Shown piece after piece: positions 1 through 7,397 of a stretch of 64,000 bases of DNA. Origin of the DNA: Paenibacillus taihuensis (lineage in GTDB: Bacteria; Bacillota; Bacilli; Paenibacillales; Paenibacillaceae); the NCBI RefSeq assembly GCF_003386535.1, contig NZ_QTTN01000009.1:147566-211565 (forward strand). The letters are read 5' to 3'. Both the position numbers and the translations under genes were made by a program. The notes under the pieces were generated by a model, which was not told the origin of the DNA, searched no databases, and saw only the letters and a program-made list of their open reading frames with translations. Within the stretch, counting starts at the first letter, position 1. The number at the start of each line of letters is the position of its first letter.

Positions 1-2
1 GT

Positions 3-278
3 TCGGAGCTAAGTTTGTTTAACGCTAAAGATAAAGAAAATCTTGAGAAGAAACTCAACGAAGCGGTGAAGCAACAAATGATGGTTTCCCTTGAGAAAGT
101 GCAGCGTTCCGAATCCGATGTCTTGCACTTTGCAGATGCTTTTTACCGAAAGAATCCAGCACAGTGGAAGAAAATCAGAGATGGCTATGGAAAGAAGTTC
201 TCCGAGACAAAAGTTACCATTACGGTGAAATCCGAGATACGACTGAGCGGTATGACATCTGAAGGTCTAAAGCGATAA
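3..278 (+). CDS. Ger(x)C-type spore germination lipoprotein, C-terminal end (5' cut by window)
   Basis: The reading frame is open to the left edge, so only about the last 91 residues are present. The stretch FADAFYRKNPAQWKKIRDGY followed by an alternating hydrophobic segment matches the C-terminal domain of the GerC subunits of germinant receptors, which typically reads G..IHRKYP..WK.I...W. These are lipoproteins of the spore inner membrane that act with a GerA-type and a GerB-type subunit in sensing germinants. A GerAB-type permease lies just downstream in the opposite orientation, which supports the call. An internal TTG at 15 could be mistaken for a start, but the frame runs through it. 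The family call is fairly secure; the germinant is unknown. Confidence 0.75.
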   Translation, partial: SELSLFNAKDKENLEKKLNEAVKQQMMVSLEKVQRSESDVLHFADAFYRKNPAQWKKIRDGYGKKFSETKVTITVKSEIRLSGMTSEGLKR

Positions 279-288
279 GCTCTGATTA

Positions 289-1383
289 TTATCGTCTATT
301 CCTGCGCATTACTCCTAGCAACCACAGCAGGGTCGGAATGCCAAGAATCAGAATCGGCAATGTGAACATTTCTGTAAAATACTTGGGATAAAAGTAATCC
401 GATTCCATAATGTTCCTTGGCAATAGCGCAAGGATAAATACAATCGGTACATTGACCCATAAAACATGCTTCCAGTTTTTCAGCTTCAGAAACTGTCCCA
501 TTCCATAACTGGCAGCAAAAAAGATAACGGAGATTCGAATAAATACACTGGCAAGCCAGGCAACAACGAAAACCACATCGACATTTTGGATAAAATCAAC
601 AACCGATATGACGCGCACAAGTTCGAAGTAGGGGTACCACATCTTGGCTGGCATAAAAGGTCCGAAGGTTGTAATAACGAAGACAACCGTAATGGTAACT
701 AACAGACTTGCTGTAGCCGTTCCTGCGACTGCAGCTTTTCTCGCAGAATCAGGATTCGGCGTAAATTTGAACAACATAATAAGGATCACATTTTGCCCGA
801 TGATTGCTGCAGGTGCAAGCGCCCCTTCTAGAATAGGTATAGGCGGTATATCCTTGAACACCGGTAATATGAATTCCGTACGCCAATTATTCAGGCTTAA
901 CAGTAACGTCAGGATAACGATGAAGATGATGACCGGCCCGATAATCTCAGCACACCTTCCGATCACTTCGATCCCTTGGCTAACCGCATACACGACAACC
1001 GCTAAAATTCCGAGGATAATGACCCAAGAAGGCGTACGCGGCATAATTAAATTCATACGATTCGTTAACTCCCGCATGATTACGCCTGTTACCGAATACC
1101 ACTGTACAAAATAAATCAACACTACAAGCCTGCCGAGCCATTTGCCTAAAATCACTTGCGAGTATTCGATGAAAGATTGTTTCGGGTATAGCTGACTTAA
1201 CTTTGAAGCCGCAAATACCGCATACGCGCAAATAAAACCGCAGATAATCACGGAGATCCATGCATTCTTATTCGCGATTCCGATTGACTGCCCAATTGTT
1301 AATAATAGCGCAACTCCAACAGCCATCGTTGTCATGATCCAGAATATTTGATTAGCGGATAACTGTGTCTTTACAGGCCTCAC
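289..1383 (-). CDS. GerAB/GerKB-family spore germination permease
   Basis: This 364-residue protein is almost entirely hydrophobic, with about ten membrane helices, as expected for the B subunit of a germinant receptor (amino acid/polyamine/organocation superfamily, GerAB branch). The early QIFWIMTTMAVGVALLL segment and a later SQLYPKQSFIEYSQVILGKWLGR segment are typical of the family. The start is the GTG at 1381-1383, with AGAGGAG eight bases upstream. The B subunit is thought to bind germinants in the spore inner membrane. It is convergent with the GerC-like end at 3-278, 10 bp away, so the two are not one operon. The germinant cannot be deduced. Confidence 0.82.
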   Translation of the reverse strand: MRPVKTQLSANQIFWIMTTMAVGVALLLTIGQSIGIANKNAWISVIICGFICAYAVFAASKLSQLYPKQSFIEYSQVILGKWLGRLVVLIYFVQWYSVTGVIMRELTNRMNLIMPRTPSWVIILGILAVVVYAVSQGIEVIGRCAEIIGPVIIFIVILTLLLSLNNWRTEFILPVFKDIPPIPILEGALAPAAIIGQNVILIMLFKFTPNPDSARKAAVAGTATASLLVTITVVFVITTFGPFMPAKMWYPYFELVRVISVVDFIQNVDVVFVVAWLASVFIRISVIFFAASYGMGQFLKLKNWKHVLWVNVPIVFILALLPRNIMESDYFYPKYFTEMFTLPILILGIPTLLWLLGVMRRNRR

Positions 1384-1550
1384 AAGGTAGACTCCTCTTT
1401 TTGTTATCTATCCATTATCGGCGAGATTCGGAGCAAATATAACCTCGCTTCACGTAAGGTGAGTGTTATTCCTGTCTGATAAACTGAACCTCCTGCTCGT
1501 AATGAAGCATTCTTCATCCTGATCCGTTAAGAGTTGAGTAAAGGGCTTCT

Positions 1551-3560
1551 TTAGAGTCTAAAATAATCGATCATCCGTTGCAAATCTGCCGCAAGAGATC
1601 GAAGAGATTTAGAGGAACGCCCGACTTCTTCCAGCATAGTCAGCTGCTCGCGGACGGAATCTCGCATCGTTTCCGAGTTGCTTCTGGACATAACGGCAGT
1701 ATGCGCAACCTCCTCCATGGATGCTGAAACTTGTTCCGTACCGGCTGAGATTTCCTCGGAAACCGCGGATACCTCTTGAATCTGGCTCAGCACATCTTTC
1801 ACCGATCCGAGGATGACATTCATACTTGCCCCTGTAGATTCCATGAGATAAACTCCTTTTCCTGCTTCGCGGACCCCTTGCCCCATGGATTCTGCGGTTT
1901 CGCCAGTAATTTCGAGAACTTGATACATGATGTCTGCGATTTGTATGGAAGATTGCTTCGACTGTTCGGACAATTTCTTAATCTCGCCTGCAACAACGGC
2001 AAAGCCGCTCCCTTGCTCGCCAATACGTGCCGCTTCAATAGCTGCATTTAACGAAAGCAGCTGGGTTTGCGTTGAAATTCCGGTGATAATCGCAAGAACC
2101 GTTTCAACCTCCTGAGCAAACCCCTCTAAGCGCCGAATCAATGCCGCGGATTGATCCACCTGGTTCGAAATGACCTGCATTTGATGTATCGCCTCGTTAA
2201 TAGTATGGGAGCCCTTCGTCAGCTCCTCCGAAGCCATATAAGCTAATCCGGAAACGGAAGCAGAAGAATCCGCGATTCTGATAATTCCGGATGCCATTTC
2301 TGCCATGGCTAACGATGTTTCTTTCGCGCTCTCCGCCTGTATGGTTGTCCCGGATGATACATCCTGGATAATTCGGTTCATATTGCTGCTAACACCGATC
2401 GATTGCAGCACCGATTGCTCCATCTGATTGGAAGAAACCTGGACTTCGCCGGATGCTGCTTGTATTTGTCCGATCATTTCCCTTAGCTTCATGATCATAC
2501 TATTTACGGACAAAGCAAGGCGGCCAATCTCTCCCTTTCTGACCTTCATATCGAATGAACGCCTAAGATTCCCCCGGGCTACATCGTCCATAATCGAAGT
2601 CAAATAGACTAGCGGCTTGACAATTTTTCGGACAACGAAGAAAGAAGCAACTATTATGCATATCGCAGCCAATAGCAGGTAATACCAGGTGGCCTGAATC
2701 GTTTCAATAATCTTCCCGTAAACCTCCGATTTGGGAGCAGTCACGACAACACGCCAATTCATGTCCGGAACCTGGTGAAAGGCAGCGATTCTTTCAACTC
2801 CTTCCGTATCCACGAACTCAATCCATCCACTTTTCTGGTCGAGGACCGTTTTTTTATACAGCTCCAAGGTTTGAGGATTCGCCGCTTGCCCGATATTTTG
2901 GCTGATCAGCTTATGGATGTTATGCGTAATGAATTGTCCGCTGCTAGAAATCAAGTAACCAAAACCGGTGTCGGCAATCCTCACGCCTGCCATCTTATCC
3001 TGTAAAAACCCTTGATTGATTAAAGCAAGCATTGCCCCCTTAAACTCGCCTTGCTGATTAAGCTTCGGAGCAGCGATCACGATGGAATCTTCGTTTGTTA
3101 CCCTGCTTTTCAGTAATTCGGATACGACAGTCTTCTTCGTCCTTTTCAACTCTTTGAAAAAGGGGCGATCCGATATATCAATTTCGACCCCATCTTGGTC
3201 GAAAGCACGACCATCCTCGTTGGCAAAGAAATATAATTCCACCTCTTTATTGGTGTCTTTAAGCAGCTTTAACGTAGGCAAGAACGCCTCCTTGTTAAAA
3301 CTGCCAAGCTCTGGCCGCAGACGAATAGCCTCCTCAAGGACAGATGCTTCCTTATGTATAAAATCTCCCATATTTTGGGCTGCTTCCTGCGCTGCGTTCA
3401 GTTCTACGCTTCGAATGGAAGCTGTTGTCGAATCCGCAAATTTAGAAAGCTGATACAACGACATGAGCATCAGCGGAACTAAAGACAGCATTAAACAAGT
3501 AAAGATAATCTTGGTCATTAAGGAGGAAAATACGTTCTGCTTGAATACGTTCATTGTCAA
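1551..3560 (-). CDS. Methyl-accepting chemotaxis protein with extracellular Cache sensor
   Basis: This 669-residue transmembrane chemoreceptor has a first membrane helix at about 15-37, an extracytoplasmic double-Cache-like sensor (about 40-285), a second helix (about 292-312), a HAMP linker and a long coiled-coil signalling domain. The hairpin tip reads [20 protein letters not shown], the CheA/CheW contact region, close to the standard [15 protein letters not shown]. It would control the CheA kinase in response to small molecules outside the cell. No che genes are nearby. Its upstream region is shared with the divergent GntR-type regulator and carries palindromes at 3607-3630, which suggests local control. 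The ligand is unknown. Confidence 0.92.
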   Translation of the reverse strand: MTMNVFKQNVFSSLMTKIIFTCLMLSLVPLMLMSLYQLSKFADSTTASIRSVELNAAQEAAQNMGDFIHKEASVLEEAIRLRPELGSFNKEAFLPTLKLLKDTNKEVELYFFANEDGRAFDQDGVEIDISDRPFFKELKRTKKTVVSELLKSRVTNEDSIVIAAPKLNQQGEFKGAMLALINQGFLQDKMAGVRIADTGFGYLISSSGQFITHNIHKLISQNIGQAANPQTLELYKKTVLDQKSGWIEFVDTEGVERIAAFHQVPDMNWRVVVTAPKSEVYGKIIETIQATWYYLLLAAICIIVASFFVVRKIVKPLVYLTSIMDDVARGNLRRSFDMKVRKGEIGRLALSVNSMIMKLREMIGQIQAASGEVQVSSNQMEQSVLQSIGVSSNMNRIIQDVSSGTTIQAESAKETSLAMAEMASGIIRIADSSASVSGLAYMASEELTKGSHTINEAIHQMQVISNQVDQSAALIRRLEGFAQEVETVLAIITGISTQTQLLSLNAAIEAARIGEQGSGFAVVAGEIKKLSEQSKQSSIQIADIMYQVLEITGETAESMGQGVREAGKGVYLMESTGASMNVILGSVKDVLSQIQEVSAVSEEISAGTEQVSASMEEVAHTAVMSRSNSETMRDSVREQLTMLEEVGRSSKSLRSLAADLQRMIDYFRL

Positions 3561-3606
3561 ATCTCCTCTTGTTTTTTTCAGGCACGTTCTCTTACAGTTA
3601 TTTAAA

Positions 3607-3630
3607 TAACTAGATATATAGTTAACCAGT
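3607..3630. promoter_or_regulatory. Candidate operator between chemoreceptor and GntR gene
   Basis: Two overlapping inverted repeats are visible: TAACTA-N6-TAGTTA at 3607-3624 and TATAGTTAACCAGT at 3617-3630. The second matches 12 of 14 positions of the ACTRGTTAACYAGT pattern also seen at 3733 and 5027. It lies about 50-70 bp upstream of the chemoreceptor start. The likely binder is the adjacent GntR-type protein; this is inference. Confidence 0.5.
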
Positions 3631-3732
3631 TTTCATATTAATTCCAGCCTATCTTTTTGTCAATATATTGATGGCGCTACAAGAGCTTATGGAAACTTGC
3701 AACGGGAGCATAAATTGTTTAAGCTTAACGTA

Positions 3733-3746
3733 ACCAATTAACTAGT
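3733..3746. promoter_or_regulatory. Candidate GntR operator upstream of the regulator gene
   Basis: ACCAATTAACTAGT is an imperfect palindrome (five of seven arm positions pair) matching the local ACTRGTTAACYAGT pattern. It overlaps a GTG at 3745 that might otherwise be called the start of the regulator, which favours the ATG at 3775 and autoregulation. Confidence 0.45.
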
Positions 3747-3774
3747 GATTCGAGAAAGAAAGTCGGTGTCCGCC

Positions 3775-4452
3775 ATGACGGCTAAAGTAGTTGACCTGAT
3801 AACAATCGACCAACAATCCCCGCTCCCTATCAACATTCAAATCAAGGAACAAATCAAATTTCTTATTGCCAATGAAGTATTGTCCGCAGGTGACGATCTT
3901 CCGTCGACAAATTTGCTAGCCGATAATCTTCAGATTAATAGAAACACCATTCAGTGGGTTTACTCACAATTGAAAGAGGAAGGCCTGTTGCTCATCCAGA
4001 AAGGCCGGGGCACACGAATTGCGGATGTGGCCAAGATCGAAGATTTTAAACGAAATCACCCTTACTACCCATTCGTTCAAGAAATGATGACTCGTTCCAG
4101 CGAGTCGAGTTACAATCCGGAAAACTTGCTGCTGGCCGGATTTGCTTATCTGCAGCTTTACGGAAAATCCGTCAAGATACATCCCACTTATTTGTTCATC
4201 GAATGTAAGGTACAGTCATGCTACTTCTACTTAGATGAAGTTATCAAACATACGTCTGCTGAAATCCTAACCATAGATATCGATGCCCCCGAAGATCAGC
4301 TCAGCGCTTCGGTCCGACGTGCCGATGTCATCGTTACGACGACAGAACGCAGTGATCGTGTAAGAAACCTCCTTGGAACAGCAGGTAAAACGATTATTAC
4401 AGTCGGAGACCCTAATGATGTATCCTTGCTTCTTAGGCTCATTCAGCCGTAA
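3775..4452 (+). CDS. GntR-family transcriptional regulator (YtrA/YhcF-like N-terminus)
   Basis: The 225-residue product starts with a GntR winged-helix domain: QSPLPINIQIKEQIKFLI, then LPSTNLLADNLQINRNTIQW, then the wing LLLIQKGRGTRI (about residues 8-78). The remaining 145 residues are not a FadR, HutC or MocR domain that I recognise; they contain a Rossmann-like stretch (EILTIDI, ADVIVTTTERSDRV) that could be an effector-binding fold. The ATG at 3775 was preferred over the GTG at 3745 because an operator-like palindrome covers the GTG. It lies between four genes whose upstream DNA shares that palindrome, so it is probably a local repressor of itself, the chemoreceptor, the small lipoprotein and the serine hydrolase. 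Confidence 0.82.
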   Translation: MTAKVVDLITIDQQSPLPINIQIKEQIKFLIANEVLSAGDDLPSTNLLADNLQINRNTIQWVYSQLKEEGLLLIQKGRGTRIADVAKIEDFKRNHPYYPFVQEMMTRSSESSYNPENLLLAGFAYLQLYGKSVKIHPTYLFIECKVQSCYFYLDEVIKHTSAEILTIDIDAPEDQLSASVRRADVIVTTTERSDRVRNLLGTAGKTIITVGDPNDVSLLLRLIQP

Positions 4453-4484
4453 TTCCTAATAACGCGAAAAACTGCGAACAAAAT

Positions 4485-4520
4485 AAAAACGGAACTGCAT
4501 TCATATGCAGTTCCGTTTTT
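4485..4520. terminator. Bidirectional Rho-independent terminator
   Basis: A perfect 16-bp stem (AAAAACGGAACTGCAT / ATGCAGTTCCGTTTTT) with a TCAT loop ends in T-runs on both strands. It serves the GntR-type gene on the plus strand and the small lipoprotein gene on the minus strand. Confidence 0.9.
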
Positions 4521-4533
4521 ATTTTTCCCCCCG

Positions 4534-4755
4534 TTATTTATTTCTTTTGATAATGATTTCGCCAACTGGCTGATTCAATTTAGTAAGATCCTTCTTTAGT
4601 TGATCCGTATCCAGATTCAAATCCACTTTCCCATGCATCTGCTTACCTGAACCGTTCCCTGTGCCAGTGGATTGAACCGTGCAGCCACTAGCTACCATAA
4701 CGACGATCGCTAGTCCCAGGCTAGTTACCCCTATATTTCTTCTTACTCTTAACAT
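4534..4755 (-). CDS. Small lipoprotein of unknown function
   Basis: The 73-residue product has a lipoprotein signal (basic start, hydrophobic GVTSLGLAIVVMVA, lipobox VASGC with Cys about 25), a Gly/Ser/Thr-rich spacer and a short tail LDTDQLKKDLTKLNQ. The mature part is under 50 residues, so it is unlikely to be an enzyme. The start ATG at 4753-4755 has GCGAGGA upstream. GTTAAC and ACTAGTTA elements at 4804-4823 resemble the GntR operators nearby, and a clean terminator follows. Its role could be as an envelope accessory of the chemoreceptor or the serine hydrolase, but nothing in the sequence proves it. Confidence 0.7.
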   Translation of the reverse strand: MLRVRRNIGVTSLGLAIVVMVASGCTVQSTGTGNGSGKQMHGKVDLNLDTDQLKKDLTKLNQPVGEIIIKRNK

Positions 4756-5067
4756 CTATAATATCCTCGCTTTCTACATTTAAAACTCAATTTCTATAGT
4801 TCAGTTAACTTAATGACTAGTTATTATATCAATCGATTACTCATAATACAGCGAAAACTCAGTTATGTCAAACAATTCGTCGATTGAATCTTCTCTTGAA
4901 TAAATAATTCTAGATGCACTTGAACGACAAAGTTACATATCTAACTATGAAGGAAACTAGACCTTAGTCTAGCTCCTCACAAGACCAGAGTCTATTTGCA
5001 ACCTCTAACAAGTACTGATATATTTTACTGGTTAACTAGTAAGCTAATCATTGAGGAGGAGAAATTC
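4756..5067. other. Intergenic region with divergent promoters
   Basis: This 312-bp AT-rich gap separates the small lipoprotein gene (leftward) from the serine hydrolase gene (rightward). It holds GTTAAC at 4804-4809, ACTAGTTA at 4816-4823, and a near-perfect palindrome at 5027-5040. I see no ORF with a ribosome binding site and no structured RNA in it. Confidence 0.6.
5027..5040. promoter_or_regulatory. Candidate GntR operator upstream of the serine hydrolase
   Basis: ACTGGTTAACTAGT is a palindrome with a single mismatch between its seven-base arms, the best example of the local motif. It lies 13 bp before the ribosome binding site GAGGAGGA (5053-5060), where a bound repressor would block transcription. 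Confidence 0.55.
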
Positions 5068-6960
5068 ATGTTTACAAAAAAAATCTTTGCGCACGTGGCT
5101 GCCGCGCTTATCGCGATGCTCACACTATTAACCTCGAGTCCGAGCATTTCGTCGGCAAGTGCTCAAGCGCTTGATCTTAACGAGGAGGGGCAGTTAAAAA
5201 AGTACGTTGATGACTTTTTCAAGAAGGAGATGGAAACTTATCACATTCCTGGCGCGGCGATCACTTTTGTGAAGGATGGGAAAGCACTATTCTCGGAAGG
5301 CTATGGTTATGCGGATCTTGAATCGAAGACAAAGGTAGACCCGAAGGATACTGTCTTCCGTATCGGCTCCGTTACCAAGACCTTTACCGCGACCGCAATT
5401 ATGCAGCTCTACGAGCAAGGCAAAGTAGATCTAAACGCGGATATCAATCAATATCTAAAGGGATTCCAGATTAATGGAAAGAACGGTAAACCCGTTACAA
5501 TTTACAACTTACTGACTCATACAGCAGGTTTTGATGAATACTATGAGGATCTTGCCGCCAAGCCCGAACCATTGCAGACTTTTCTGGCATCCCATAAACC
5601 CGCGATGATCAACGAGCCCGGCTTTGAATCGATTTACAGCAACTACGGGTTTACGCTGCTTGGTTATATCATTGAGACAGCATCAGGCGAACCTTACGAT
5701 CAATATATACAGAAGCATATTCTAAATCCGTTGGACATGAAATCTGCTTCATTGCATAAGAGGGAGAATGATCATGTTGCAAGCAGTTACGCTTTTGATT
5801 CTACAAAGAAACATTATGTAAAACAGCCTTATGTCACCACAGATAATTATGCGCCTGCGGGAAATCTAAGCATGAAGATTCCGGACATGGCCCCTTATAT
5901 GATGGCCCAGTTGCAATCCGGTACCTATACGAACAAGCTTCTAAATAACTCGACGAGCGATCTGATGCAAGACAAGCATTTCAGCAAGGATCCTCAATTA
6001 TCTGCCTTCGGATATGGACTCTGGGAGGACATCCCGCGGCAGCATCGGGCTGTCATGCACGGCGGAACCGTTGATGGCTTTCGGACTTGGATGTACTTAA
6101 TACCTGACGAGAAGCTTGGATTTGCAATTTTCACGAACGGTACGAATGGTCATGCCTTTAACCAAGCTTTCATCAATGATTTCAATAAAACATTTTATCC
6201 GATGGCTCCCATTTCCAATTCGGCCAAAATCACTTTGTCTGCGGAGGCATTGAAGCCTTATACCGGGAAGTTTATATCTGAACGATATTTCCATCATGGC
6301 GTGGGCAAACTCGCGGCAAAGCTTTCGCCATCGATTCCTTTGCTCATTGAAAAAAACGGACCGAGCGAACTTAAAGTTACAAACGGATCGCATATCCAAT
6401 ACTTTGTTGCTGAGAATGATCATATGTTCGTTGAAAAGGATGGTACAGACCGATTATTTTACTACAACGCACCCAATGGCGATATGCATCTTGCTCTTAG
6501 TTCTTATCCGATGAACTCTTATGAGAAGCAATCGCTGGCGAATTCGCCAATCGTGGCGATTGTTCCGGGCTTAGCTATGGTTCTTATCCTTATTATTAGT
6601 TTCATTGTTCTCCTTATTCGCACCCTGATTACGCTAGCTAAAAAAGACAGGACTTTCCAAACGAAATCAATTCGACGAACAACTTTACTGGCCAACGTCA
6701 TTTATCTCGTTACGCTGCCGCTTGCATTTACGAGATTGCTGGATCTATTCGGTCCTGCTCCAATGCCATGGAAGATCGCTTTCTATACCGCAATTCTCGC
6801 TTTTATTTTATTTATAAATGCAGCACTCATGTGGGCAAACTTATTCAAGAATGAGGTTATCAACGGTTGGGTAAAAACCGGATATGCATTGACAACGATT
6901 GCCGGTCTTCTCTTCACTCCATATATGGTGTATTGGAATATAGTTGGTACATTGTTTTAG
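5068..6960 (+). CDS. Secreted/membrane-anchored beta-lactamase-family serine hydrolase
   Basis: The 630-residue product begins at the ATG at 5068, which has GAGGAGGA eight bases upstream; an upstream in-frame codon at 4996 lacks a site. A signal peptide (about 1-31) precedes a class C beta-lactamase/PBP4*-like domain (about 40-370) with SVTK (SxxK nucleophile), YSNYG (YxN) and HGGTVDG (third motif in the K/HxG position). A mid-section of about 130 residues is followed by four C-terminal membrane helices (about 510-628). Such proteins are D-amino-acid esterases or peptidases acting on peptidoglycan-like or peptide substrates outside the cell. An operator-like palindrome precedes it and a strong terminator follows. 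The substrate is unknown. Confidence 0.88.
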   Translation: MFTKKIFAHVAAALIAMLTLLTSSPSISSASAQALDLNEEGQLKKYVDDFFKKEMETYHIPGAAITFVKDGKALFSEGYGYADLESKTKVDPKDTVFRIGSVTKTFTATAIMQLYEQGKVDLNADINQYLKGFQINGKNGKPVTIYNLLTHTAGFDEYYEDLAAKPEPLQTFLASHKPAMINEPGFESIYSNYGFTLLGYIIETASGEPYDQYIQKHILNPLDMKSASLHKRENDHVASSYAFDSTKKHYVKQPYVTTDNYAPAGNLSMKIPDMAPYMMAQLQSGTYTNKLLNNSTSDLMQDKHFSKDPQLSAFGYGLWEDIPRQHRAVMHGGTVDGFRTWMYLIPDEKLGFAIFTNGTNGHAFNQAFINDFNKTFYPMAPISNSAKITLSAEALKPYTGKFISERYFHHGVGKLAAKLSPSIPLLIEKNGPSELKVTNGSHIQYFVAENDHMFVEKDGTDRLFYYNAPNGDMHLALSSYPMNSYEKQSLANSPIVAIVPGLAMVLILIISFIVLLIRTLITLAKKDRTFQTKSIRRTTLLANVIYLVTLPLAFTRLLDLFGPAPMPWKIAFYTAILAFILFINAALMWANLFKNEVINGWVKTGYALTTIAGLLFTPYMVYWNIVGTLF

Positions 6961-6967
6961 CTGATAC

Positions 6968-7008
6968 ATGATAAAGTCCCGAGGAATAACTCCTCGGGAC
7001 TTTATCAT
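6968..7008 (+). terminator. Rho-independent terminator after serine hydrolase gene
   Basis: An 18-bp perfect stem (ATGATAAAGTCCCGAGGA and its complement) closes on an ATAAC loop just after the stop at 6960. The stem is long and its 3' side includes a short T-run. Confidence 0.8.
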
Positions 7009-7397
7009 TGCCATCTACGAATATATAACATAAATCTAGACATTCCGTAGATTTCCATATCAATATATGAGACAAACTGTGACCCATGAGTCATAGTACC
7101 TCACAACCTTGTAATCCTTACATCCTGCCAAAAACATATCGTCTCTCCTTGCTAGGTCGCCTTCGCCAAGAGTGCCTCGCTTGAAGTAATTTAACGAGCA
7201 AGCCTAAAAAAAAGAGCTTCCCGAATCGAAATTCGGAAAGCTCTACTCACGAATAGACGAATGCGGTCATCAATCCAGGAGCAGCTTACCATGGAATCTT
7301 AATGCCGGACTTTCGGCTGTAGGACGGTAAGAAAATGAGTTGAATCGAGAACGCCATCAGCAGCTGCACCGGCCAAAGTCGGTTAAGCAAACGACCT
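7009..7397. other. Intergenic region with terminator and possible gene remnant
   Basis: Apart from a minus-strand terminator at 7213-7244, this region holds no complete gene. On the minus strand, 7402 to 7286 reads as an open frame ending ...FSIQLIFLPSYSRKSGIKIPW then stop, with a protein-like composition but no start. It may be the tail of a decayed gene or chance. Confidence 0.4.
7213..7244 (-). terminator. Rho-independent terminator (minus strand)
   Basis: A 14-bp stem with one G-T pair (AGAGCTTCCCGAAT / ATTCGGAAAGCTCT) and a CGAA loop is followed on the minus strand by a run of T residues (7205-7213). It probably ends transcription of the polysaccharidase gene at 7398. Confidence 0.85.

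Noticed and set aside
4996..5067. Upstream start for the serine hydrolase
   Set aside because: It would add residues before a normal signal peptide and lacks a ribosome binding site, while the ATG at 5068 has a strong one; the operator also lies in this segment.
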